A stretch of 49,583 bases of DNA from Dehalococcoidia bacterium (lineage in GTDB: Bacteria > Chloroflexota > Dehalococcoidia > Dehalococcoidales > BS750m-G39), in assembly GCA_030608005.1 (NCBI GenBank), contig JAUWIX010000007.1:1-49583 (forward strand), given 5' to 3'. A program made the position numbers and the translations under genes. The notes below the pieces were generated by a model. It was not told the origin of the DNA. It made no database searches and worked only from the letters and a program-made list of their open reading frames with translations. Shown here piece after piece: positions 42,823-49,583 of the stretch (positions are counted from its first letter, which is position 1; every line of letters begins with the position of its first letter).

Positions 42823-43067
42823 AGAAAGAAAACATTAAGAATTTGCTATTGGCAATTGTTGTTTTGTTTGTATTAGTACTGGTAATTTGGAATACTATAG
42901 CCTTAAATGAAATAAGAACGCAGGTAAGGTGGTTAAGATCGGACACAGCGGGCTTGGAATCAGATATAGCTAGTCTAGGATGGGACTTGGGTGATATGCA
43001 AAAACAATTGAATGGCTTTGAAGGTGACCTCCAGAGTATTGAGATGCTTTTGCGTTTAATGCGTTGA
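42819..43067 (+). CDS. Membrane-anchored coiled-coil hypothetical protein B
   Basis: An 82-residue product coupled to the preceding one by a 4-bp ATGA overlap; AGGAGG lies just upstream. A single membrane helix (about 8-30) is followed by a coiled coil with heptad leucines (LESDIASLGWDLGDMQKQLNG; split: LESDIASLGWDL). No family. The two products probably interact at the membrane, in the manner of small two-component holin-, phage-shock- or defence-like pairs, but no such role is shown. Confidence 0.6.
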   Translation: MKKENIKNLLLAIVVLFVLVLVIWNTIALNEIRTQVRWLRSDTAGLESDIASLGWDLGDMQKQLNGFEGDLQSIEMLLRLMR

Positions 43068-43126
43068 GTAGGGCTAATTAGTAGGCTAAATGAAGGTTTC
43101 CTCTTTAACAGGCTGCAAATAAAGCT

Positions 43127-43202
43127 TGGAGGCGACGACCGGATTCGAACCGGTGAATAGGGGTTTTGCAGACCCCCGCCTTATCCTCTTGGCTACGTCG
43201 CC
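43127..43202 (-). tRNA. tRNA-Cys (GCA)
   Basis: 76 nt with encoded CCA. Acceptor GGCGACG/CGTCGCC, anticodon loop CTGCAAA with GGGGT/ACCCC stem, T arm ACCGG-TTCGAAT-CCGGT. Confidence 0.96.
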
Positions 43203-43220
43203 CCTCAATAACACCCTTTT

Positions 43221-43295
43221 TGGAGCGGAAGACGAGATTCGAACTCGCGACCCTCTCCTTGGCAAGGAGATGCTCTACCACTGAGCCACTTCCGC
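43221..43295 (-). tRNA. tRNA-Gly (GCC)
   Basis: 75 nt with encoded CCA. Acceptor GCGGAAG/CTTCCGC, anticodon loop TTGCCAA, T arm GCGAG-TTCGAAT-CTCGT. Confidence 0.96.
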
Positions 43296-43303
43296 TTTTA
43301 TTT

Positions 43304-43390
43304 TGGTGCCGAGAGGGAGATTTGAACTCCCACGAGCTTATCGCTCACTAGCCCCTCAAGCTAGCGTGTCTGCCATTCCACCATCTCGGC
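43304..43390 (-). tRNA. tRNA-Leu (GAG)
   Basis: 87 nt with encoded CCA and a long variable arm. Acceptor GCCGAGA/TCTCGGC, anticodon loop TTGAGGG closed by CTAGC/GCTAG, T loop TTCAAAT. Confidence 0.95.
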
Positions 43391-43396
43391 GTAGTT

Positions 43397-43472
43397 TGGC
43401 AGGAGTGGCAGGACTCGAACCCGCGACCTGCGGTTTTGGAGACCGCTGCTCTTCCAACTGAGCTACACTCCT
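43397..43472 (-). tRNA. tRNA-Trp (CCA)
   Basis: 76 nt with encoded CCA. Acceptor AGGAGTG/CACTCCT, anticodon loop CTCCAAA with GCGGT/ACCGC stem, discriminator G as usual for tryptophan tRNA. Confidence 0.96.
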
Positions 43473-43515
43473 AGCTTTGTAATCTATATTATCATAAATT
43501 TTGATAAAAATTAAG

Positions 43516-43592
43516 TGGTACCCCTGGGGCGACTCGAACGCCCGACACGCGGTTTAGGAAACCGCTGCTCTATCCACCTGAGCTACAGGGGC
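43516..43592 (-). tRNA. tRNA-Arg (CCT)
   Basis: 77 nt with encoded CCA. Acceptor GCCCCTG pairs with CAGGGGT (terminal G-U), anticodon loop TTCCTAA with GCGGT/ACCGC stem. Confidence 0.95.
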
Positions 43593-43763
43593 ATATTAAT
43601 CATTTGAAAATGCCCTGCGCCCCAATATATTACACTCTTCCAGATATGCTTTCAAGTGAAATATTGGGCAGTCTTGGGGGCTTGACAAAAATAAGCTACC
43701 TACTCAAAATGCAGTACCATCTTGTGATGTGAATTCAGTGGTTATATTTTTCTGGAGGGGAAA

Positions 43764-44876
43764 ATGAGAACTGCCCCCCGTCTGGGTCGGATTTTAGGGA
43801 TTCGCCTGCAATTACATCCTACCTGGGCTATTGCCATTCCCTTGATAATAGCAATCGTGGTGACTCAGTTCCCTGAGGCTTATCCCTTATGGCAAAGGAT
43901 AGTTCTTGGCATGGTTGCCAGCCTCCTCTTTTTGGTGGCGGTGAGTATTCGTGAACTTGTCCTCAGTTTTTTGGCTCTCAGTAGAGGTATCCCAGTGAAG
44001 AGGGTTACTCTATTTGTCTTTGGTGGAGTGCCTCAGATAACTAAAGAGGCTACTCTCCCTGTTCTTGAGCTGCTGTTGGCTGTGGCTGGACTTCTGTCCA
44101 ACCTAATAATAGCCGGAATATTTTACGCGGTTCATTCTGTACTGGTAAACACTGGCAGCGTTATTATTGATGGACTTATCCTATGGTTGGCTTTCATGTA
44201 TTTTATGCTGGCTTTGTTCCACTTTATCCCTGGTTTTCCTCTAGATGGAGGTAGGCTTTTGCGGACACTGCTATGGAAGGCAACCGGCGATTATGACCGG
44301 GCAACAGGTATTGCTAGCTGGACTGGGCGGGGTATTGGCTTACTCTTTATTGCTTGTGGCATTCTGTTACTGATTTTGGCACATCAATGGTTTAACGGGC
44401 TAGTGTTGGCATTTGTGGGGTGGGTTTTACACAGTGCAGCAGCCCAGAGTCGCCGTCAGACGGTATTGCGTAAAGCTCTTCAGGATATTATGGCTCGGGA
44501 TATAATGGCTAGGGAATGTCCTCTTACCAGCCAGCAGTTCAGCCTAGGTCAATTAGTCCGCGATTGCATTCTAGTTACCGGGCAGCGCTACTTCGTTGTA
44601 GTTGATGGTGGTAAATTGCAAGGGATGGTGACCGTGCGTAATGTAAAACGAGTACCTAAAGAGCGCTGGGACTCTACCCCTGTAGGCGAGATTATGACAC
44701 CTGCTAGTGAGCTTAAGACTGCCCATGCCCAACAACCAGCAGCAAGCCTGCTGGAGCAAATGGATGAGTTGGAAATTAACCAGATGCCAGTGTTAGAACA
44801 AGATACGGTAATTGGTGTTGTCACTCGGGATAGCCTAATTCGTTTGGACAAGATTCGAGCCGAGCTTAAAATATAA
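43764..44876 (+). CDS. Site-2-protease-fold protein with CBS pair, zinc motif lost
   Basis: A 370-residue M50-family membrane protein. The order is four to six helices (about 20-225) followed by two CBS domains (about 240-300 and 305-365; DIMARECPLT, GEIMTPASEL). The expected HExxH in the third helix reads RELVL (residues 63-67): both zinc-binding histidines are replaced while the glutamate remains. The second site FPLDGGRLLRTLLW, with Asp161, is intact. It cannot bind zinc in the usual way, so it is likely a regulatory pseudoprotease, or it uses another metal site. The CBS pair suggests control by adenine nucleotides. TTGACA at 43682-43687 may be its -35. Confidence 0.85.
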   Translation: MRTAPRLGRILGIRLQLHPTWAIAIPLIIAIVVTQFPEAYPLWQRIVLGMVASLLFLVAVSIRELVLSFLALSRGIPVKRVTLFVFGGVPQITKEATLPVLELLLAVAGLLSNLIIAGIFYAVHSVLVNTGSVIIDGLILWLAFMYFMLALFHFIPGFPLDGGRLLRTLLWKATGDYDRATGIASWTGRGIGLLFIACGILLLILAHQWFNGLVLAFVGWVLHSAAAQSRRQTVLRKALQDIMARDIMARECPLTSQQFSLGQLVRDCILVTGQRYFVVVDGGKLQGMVTVRNVKRVPKERWDSTPVGEIMTPASELKTAHAQQPAASLLEQMDELEINQMPVLEQDTVIGVVTRDSLIRLDKIRAELKI

Positions 44877-44887
44877 TCGCTCCAAGC

Positions 44888-46372
44888 TTAATTGCAGCAA
44901 TCATTCCGTGCGGTGATAACTTTTTGGCTGACCGGAGTAGTTGTCAACAACGCCTGTCCAGGAATTTCGTCAATGACTTTCCTTTGTCGGCTTTCTTTAG
45001 AGTAGACTCTCCATTCCGCTTTGAACCACCGGAAGGGGCTTTCTGCCTCTGAGTTTATTCGTAGCCTCAAGTCACGGGGGTCACCAGTTATCCATGACAC
45101 ATGTCTAATGTTGGTGAGGGGCGTACCGGTGACTATTTCAACTTCATAATGGTCACGCTTAACCCCAGGGGGCAGTAACCCACACCGATAAATACTCCAG
45201 TCCACCTGCACATAATTTCTGGGGGCAGCTCTGGTTCGTAAGTAGAGTCGGCAATCTTCGGGGCTATCAGCACTGAGCCAACGCGATTCCTTAATGCTGG
45301 CAAGAAAGGAGAGAAATCCCACTTTACTGACCTGGTAACTACTTCGTTTGCCCTCAGCAGGGCACTGCCCAACTACATCCTCCCACTCTTGCCACTTGGC
45401 GTAAGATTCGTTCCAGTGCCGCAGGCTACCGCTATCGGTGAGAACTTCCCCAACAACATCCTCCCAGTAATCTGTTCCCGGTATCCAACCAGCTTTATGT
45501 TCTAAAGTGCCGCTTTTAGCCAAGACGGAGCATTCTATACCTCCGCCAAAAAGATAGTGCAGGATTTGCTCCGCCATGAACCCGGCTACCTCATCTAAGA
45601 CGGAAAAATCGCTATGACTATACTCTCCATAGTAGATGACATCAGCCCCATCAGAGTATTGAGCTGAGAGTGGTATAATGTTGTCATCCATGTTTCTGGG
45701 CATAGCGTCAACTCCGCCAACATTAAATTGCTCACTAAGCGGTGCCGCTTCACCCGATATGAAAGCTAGCCAGTGTCTAACCGCACCTACCCATCTCCCA
45801 TCTTGAGAGCTATCGTAGTAGGCTAAGGAGTTACAAACCCCTCGGTCCGAGAGCAACCATCGGGCTCGACAATAATCCAATGCCGAAGCGCCACCAGCAG
45901 CATAATACCTGTGCATACTCTTAATAGGGCTATTGATAGTTACCACCAGTGCCACCTTGTCAGCCAAATCGCCTACATTCTGTGCTACGGCATAAAGGGC
46001 TGCCTTGCCTCCCATACTGTGCCCGATTAAGATTAGATTCTTTTTGTTATGAAAATGCTTGTCGATGCTGTCAGCGATGTTAATAGCCCAAGTTTTAATA
46101 TCTACATCGTTGGGATAACATCTTTGCAATGTATCAACCCGAATCTTAGTTTTAGGATTAGCTTGTTGGTAGTCAAGGATATGTGCCGGTAGCTGCTCCA
46201 TGATGGAATCAGCCAAAAGCTGCATAGCACAGACATTGCCACCAGCACCATGAAGAAAAACGAAATTCAGCTCCTTGACCTGAACCGGGTTCTCCGGCGC
46301 TGATTGTGCTGAGCTACAGAAGCCGAGTTGGAGGCACAGTCCAACGGTTATTAGTAATGCTAACCGTTTCAT
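44888..46372 (-). CDS. Secreted alpha/beta hydrolase with an unknown C-terminal domain
   Basis: A 494-residue exported protein. A signal peptide (about 1-25, LALLITVGLCLQLGFCSSAQSA; split: LALLITVGLCLQLG) precedes an alpha/beta-hydrolase domain with FLHGAGGN (oxyanion region) and the nucleophile elbow LIGHSMGGKAAL. The catalytic histidine probably lies in EYSHSDFS. After about residue 290 an unrecognised domain follows with two WEDVVG repeats and four or more cysteines. Likely a lipase or esterase-like enzyme acting outside the membrane. The frame opens at TTG 46408, but ATG 46372 gives the clean signal peptide. Confidence 0.75.
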   Translation of the reverse strand: MKRLALLITVGLCLQLGFCSSAQSAPENPVQVKELNFVFLHGAGGNVCAMQLLADSIMEQLPAHILDYQQANPKTKIRVDTLQRCYPNDVDIKTWAINIADSIDKHFHNKKNLILIGHSMGGKAALYAVAQNVGDLADKVALVVTINSPIKSMHRYYAAGGASALDYCRARWLLSDRGVCNSLAYYDSSQDGRWVGAVRHWLAFISGEAAPLSEQFNVGGVDAMPRNMDDNIIPLSAQYSDGADVIYYGEYSHSDFSVLDEVAGFMAEQILHYLFGGGIECSVLAKSGTLEHKAGWIPGTDYWEDVVGEVLTDSGSLRHWNESYAKWQEWEDVVGQCPAEGKRSSYQVSKVGFLSFLASIKESRWLSADSPEDCRLYLRTRAAPRNYVQVDWSIYRCGLLPPGVKRDHYEVEIVTGTPLTNIRHVSWITGDPRDLRLRINSEAESPFRWFKAEWRVYSKESRQRKVIDEIPGQALLTTTPVSQKVITARNDCCN

Positions 46373-46738
46373 GCTGTTTTTCCCTTGCGTGGCGAATGAT
46401 AGCACCAATTGAAATGCGGTTACAAGATTATGAGATAACAGCTAATGTTATGGTAGGGTCAAACAGCGGAGAATGGTAAAGCTGACGAGGAGTTCTAGGT
46501 GCTGTCCTCTTTGGTGGAGCTGGGTTACAATAGGCAGAACTTTTAAGCTGGCCTTCAGCCTGACTATTCAGCCCAATAGCTATCATTGAAGATAATTATA
46601 GCAACAAGGCGTGTACTCTGCAACTCTCAAGCGGGATAAAATGATAAGACTTACTGTGTCATTGGCCGGTTCCCTCTGCCCATGCTTGCCACTTAATACG
46701 GGGCTAGCCCTTAACGACACCCCAATTTCCTAAAGCGG

Positions 46739-46811
46739 GCCACCTGAGGGCTGGCAGGCAATCTAATCGGCGGGGCAACTTCAAGCTCCCCAGTGGATTG
46801 CGCAGAGTGGC
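46739..46811 (+). ncRNA. Candidate structured RNA leader of iorAB
   Basis: Within the 492-bp gap before iorA three nested helices can be drawn: GCCAC (46739-46743) with GTGGC (46807-46811), GCAATC (46758-46763) with GATTGC (46796-46801), and GGGG (46772-46775) with CCCC (46788-46791). It ends 53 bp before the TTG start. I match it to no known riboswitch. The rest of the gap (46373-46738) shows nothing recognisable. Confidence 0.35.
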
Positions 46812-46864
46812 ATAGTTTGGTAAACTTGTAATGGAACTTTAACATACAAGGAAGGGGGCTAGCA

Positions 46865-48763
46865 TTGAAAAAATTAACTATCAGTTCTGATGCACCGGGA
46901 GAAAGGCTATTTATGCTTGGCAATGAGGCAATAGCCAGGGGGGCTATAGAGGCCGGGGTTCAATTGGCGGCTGCTTACCCTGGCACCCCGTCAAGTGAGA
47001 TATTGGAAACCATCGCCAGTGTAGCCAAGGAACTAGACATCTATGCTGAGTGGTCGACCAATGAGAAGGTAGCCTTTGAAGTAGCTCTAGCCGCCTCCCT
47101 CTGCGGGTTAAGAGCGATGGCATCAATGAAACATGTTGGTGTAAACGTAGCCCATGACCCATTAATGTCAGCTAGCTATATAGGCGCCAGAGGCGGCTTG
47201 GTGCTACTCACCGCCGATGACCCCTGGGCGTGGAGTTCACAGATTGAGCAGGACAGCCGATATATTGCCGAGCAGGGTTACCTACCCATCCTTGAGCCCT
47301 CTTCTGTCGAGGAAGCCAAGAACATGATGGCTGACGCCTTTGCCCTCTCTGAGGAATTTGGGCACCCGTTCATCGTCAGGTCGGTAACCAGAATAGGTCA
47401 TGCCCGGAGCGATGTAACACTGGGAGAGATATCAAAGGAAAGGAGAAAGGGCTTTTTTAAGAAAGACCGCTCCCGGTTGGTGTTAACCCCAGCTGAAGCC
47501 AGAAAGGACCGGCCACTGATGATTAAACGATTTGAAGAGATAGGTAAACGGGTGAATACACTCCCTTATAACCAGTTAAAGCTAGCTGATGGAGCCAAGC
47601 TGAGTGTAATCGCCTCTGGTCTATCATACAGTTATGCCCAAGAGGCAATAGAGTGGCTTGGTCTTGAGGACAAGATTTCAGTACTCAAGATTGGAACGCC
47701 GCACCCCCTCCCCAAGGAACTGGTAGTAAAACTGCTAAGCTCGGTGCCAGAGGCACTGGTAGTAGAAGAGCTAGAGCCGTTTGTTGAACTTCATGTTAAA
47801 GCCATTGCTCAGGAAGCCAATATCTCGACAAAAATCCACGGCAAGGACTTACTGCCGGTAATGGGCGAGCTATCCACCAGCAAGGTAACCGAGGCTATTG
47901 CCCAGTTGACCAACTCCAAACTCCCGGTCAATTTCGGGGAGATAGAGAAGCTTAGAGAAGAGACAGCGCCGCTTCTGCCGCTGAGACCACCAACCCTGTG
48001 TCCCGGCTGTCCGCACCGAGCCTCCCTCTATGCCATTAAGACAGCAGCCAAAAGGGTGGCTAAAGATTATGGTAAAGATGTAGTGCCTATCTACCCGGGT
48101 GATATTGGCTGTTATTCCCTGGGCTACATACCACCACTAGAATCCAATGATATTACTATCTGTATGGGAGCTGGCTTTGGTCTGGCTAACGGCTTTGCCC
48201 ATGCCACAGATGTGCCGATAATAGCCCACCTGGGTGACTCAACCTTCTTTCATGCCGGGATACCACCACTAATAAATGCCGTTTATAATAAAGCAAATAT
48301 AACTATGGTAGTGCTTGACAACTCAGCTACCGCCATGACCGGTTTCCAGCCACACCCGGGCACTGGCTATACTGCTACTGGCGAAGAAACGGTTCAGCTA
48401 AAACCTGAGGACATAGCCAGAGCTTGTGGAGTAAAATTCGTCGAGGTTATAGACCCCTTTGACCTGAAAATGGCAACCAATACCATAGAAAAGGCAATAA
48501 GATTTAACGGACCATCACTGATAGTTTCTAGAAGGCTCTGCGCCATAATAGAGCTGAGGGAAAAGAGGGAGAGAAGAGAGAAGGTCATTCCTTATCACAT
48601 AGACCAGGATAAGTGCAGTGAAAAATGTGAGGCATGCATCAAACTTCTGGGCTGCCCGGCGATAATAAAAGAGGACGGTAAGACTGTAATTGATAGCTCC
48701 TTGTGCACTGGTTGCGGGCTCTGTGCCCAGATTTGCCCATACAAAGCTATAGTACAGGAGTAA
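46865..48763 (+). CDS. iorA: Indolepyruvate:ferredoxin oxidoreductase, alpha subunit
   Basis: A 632-residue subunit that oxidatively decarboxylates aryl 2-oxoacids from aromatic amino acids to acyl-CoA, reducing ferredoxin. The pyrimidine domain is at about 15-190. CPGCPHRASLYAIK begins the TPP domain, with GDIGCYSLG and HLGDSTFFHAGIPPL (the TPP/Mg motif). The C-terminal ferredoxin domain has CSEKCEACIKLLGCP and CTGCGLCAQICP, two [4Fe-4S] clusters. TTG start behind AAGGGGG. iorB follows 5 bp later. Confidence 0.96.
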   Translation: MKKLTISSDAPGERLFMLGNEAIARGAIEAGVQLAAAYPGTPSSEILETIASVAKELDIYAEWSTNEKVAFEVALAASLCGLRAMASMKHVGVNVAHDPLMSASYIGARGGLVLLTADDPWAWSSQIEQDSRYIAEQGYLPILEPSSVEEAKNMMADAFALSEEFGHPFIVRSVTRIGHARSDVTLGEISKERRKGFFKKDRSRLVLTPAEARKDRPLMIKRFEEIGKRVNTLPYNQLKLADGAKLSVIASGLSYSYAQEAIEWLGLEDKISVLKIGTPHPLPKELVVKLLSSVPEALVVEELEPFVELHVKAIAQEANISTKIHGKDLLPVMGELSTSKVTEAIAQLTNSKLPVNFGEIEKLREETAPLLPLRPPTLCPGCPHRASLYAIKTAAKRVAKDYGKDVVPIYPGDIGCYSLGYIPPLESNDITICMGAGFGLANGFAHATDVPIIAHLGDSTFFHAGIPPLINAVYNKANITMVVLDNSATAMTGFQPHPGTGYTATGEETVQLKPEDIARACGVKFVEVIDPFDLKMATNTIEKAIRFNGPSLIVSRRLCAIIELREKRERREKVIPYHIDQDKCSEKCEACIKLLGCPAIIKEDGKTVIDSSLCTGCGLCAQICPYKAIVQE

Positions 48764-48768
48764 GGGAA

Positions 48769-49374
48769 ATGATAAAAGAACTCAATATACTAATCAGCGG
48801 GGTTGGTGGACAGGGTGTAATCTTAATGTCTGAGCTTTTAGGAAATTCAGCAGTTAAAGATGGTGTGAGGATTAGAGGCTCTGAGCTGCTGGGAATGGCA
48901 GTCAGAGGCGGCTCGGTATTCAGCACTATCAGAATGGGAAGTGATGTATATGGACCACTTACCCCCTTGGGAAAGTGCGACATTCTGGTGGGAATGGAGC
49001 CATCAGAGGCACTGAGAAATATCACCTATCTATCGAAGTCCAGCCTAATCATACTCAACACAGCCATAATAGTCCCCTTTACCGTCCCCCTGGGTCAGAG
49101 CAAGTATCCTAGTCTGGAAGTAGTACAGGAAAAACTAGAGAGCGCCTCAGGCAAAATAGTTAAGCTGGATGCCAATCAAATCGCCAGGGGGACAGGGAAC
49201 CTGCTAACAGCCAACATTGTGATGCTAGGGGCGTTATTTGGCACTGAGTTGCTTCCGATAAAGATAGAAACTATAAAAGAGTCCATCACCGAGCGTTTCC
49301 CGGACAAATTAGTCCCGGTCAACATTAAAGCCTTTGACCTTGGTTATCAGACATGCCAGCAGGCACTTAAATAA
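48769..49374 (+). CDS. iorB: Indolepyruvate:ferredoxin oxidoreductase, beta subunit
   Basis: A 201-residue gamma-domain subunit that binds CoA. ISGVGGQGVILMSELLG near the start is the conserved GxGGQG loop, then RGSELLGMAVRGGSV and LVGMEPSEALRN. The open frame extends back into iorA, but ATG 48769 has GGAG spaced properly and starts at the beta strand. With iorA this forms the heterotetramer. Confidence 0.96.
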   Translation: MIKELNILISGVGGQGVILMSELLGNSAVKDGVRIRGSELLGMAVRGGSVFSTIRMGSDVYGPLTPLGKCDILVGMEPSEALRNITYLSKSSLIILNTAIIVPFTVPLGQSKYPSLEVVQEKLESASGKIVKLDANQIARGTGNLLTANIVMLGALFGTELLPIKIETIKESITERFPDKLVPVNIKAFDLGYQTCQQALK

Positions 49375-49411
49375 TCCGTGGAGGATATAACAACCAAGCA
49401 GCACCCCTGAG

Positions 49412-49583
49412 CTAGTTCGGATAGATTGGTGACACAGATTATTATGTTTCGTTTCTCTGCAGCATTGACCCCATCCCCCTGTCCCCCTTCCCCTCTAGGG
49501 GAAGGGGGAAGTAGTTTTAAGAGGGGGCTTTGCCCCCTCTTTTTTATTCCTCCCCCTCTCCTAGAAGGAGAGGGGGACTAAGG
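49412..49583 (+). repeat. Interspersed GC-rich palindromic repeat, copy G
   Basis: Head from CTAGTTCGGATAG, nearly identical to copies A-C, then the inner palindromic blocks (CCTCTAGGGGAAGGGG, AAGAGGGGGCTTTGCCCCCTCTT). It runs off the window before the tail. Confidence 0.85.

Noticed and set aside
42142-43351. Short frames across the tRNA genes (42142-42342 and 43166-43351)
   Set aside because: They translate tRNA sequence.
86-49583. CRISPR array
   Set aside because: The recurring repeats are kilobases apart, lack regular spacers and have no cas genes near them.

Overview
The window reads as a chromosomal segment of an anaerobic bacterium. I favour Chloroflexota, class Dehalococcoidia or a close relative, at moderate confidence. 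The reasons are a putative Re-type citrate synthase-like enzyme, a K+-independent membrane pyrophosphatase, indolepyruvate:ferredoxin oxidoreductase, an HdrD-like membrane Fe-S oxidoreductase, RNase Y, YmdB and several GC-rich palindromic interspersed repeats. This rests on protein motifs only. No rRNA, phage, transposase or CRISPR array is visible. Coding density is high, and nearly all gaps over 300 bp hold repeats, tRNAs or promoters.

Layout. 0.36-10.2 kb: a VTT/DedA protein and an MFS carrier (convergent), the proton pyrophosphatase hppA, argC, a CPA2 K+/H+ antiporter, a LeuA/NifV-fold citrate synthase candidate, TrmO and an endonuclease III-like glycosylase. 10.5-16.3 kb: an acyl-CoA module of two crotonases, a sirtuin deacylase, a two-subunit CoA transferase and, facing them, a cytochrome b-like/HdrD-like oxidoreductase suited to moving electrons from acyl-CoA oxidation into the quinone pool. 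16.4-23.4 kb, minus strand: B-box membrane protein, plsY, PHP phosphoesterase, ymdB, rny, recX, recA and nadE. 23.8-27.6 kb is accessory: an amidohydrolase, a YbjQ-like protein, a short hicBA toxin-antitoxin pair with a truncated toxin, an AhpD-like protein, a DUF1461 membrane protein and a decayed fragment of a second DUF1461 copy. 27.9-33.5 kb: dnaE, a DUF2007 protein and two tandem radC genes.

33.6-39.3 kb holds a chagasin-type lipoprotein inhibitor, ogt, small membrane proteins, hpf, comF, thpR, an amidohydrolase and rplY. 39.7-42.1 kb holds a split transketolase and a second plsY. 42.15-43.6 kb carries six minus-strand tRNA genes (Leu-TAA, Cys, Gly, Leu-GAG, Trp, Arg-CCT), all with encoded CCA, and a two-gene AT-rich islet of membrane-anchored hypotheticals between the first and second. 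The rest is a site-2-protease-fold protein whose HExxH zinc motif is lost, a secreted alpha/beta hydrolase, and iorAB behind a candidate structured RNA leader.

Together the genes suggest fermentative or syntrophic use of amino and fatty acids: iorAB makes acyl-CoA and reduced ferredoxin, the crotonase/CoA-transferase/HdrD group processes acyl-CoAs, and hppA recovers energy from pyrophosphate. The most unusual signals are an interspersed repeat family touching at least seven intergenic regions, recurrent TGCTAYAAT-type promoters that sit so close to start codons that the mRNAs look leaderless, the pseudo-protease, the tandem RadC pair, the cryptic hicBA, and the structured leader before iorA.
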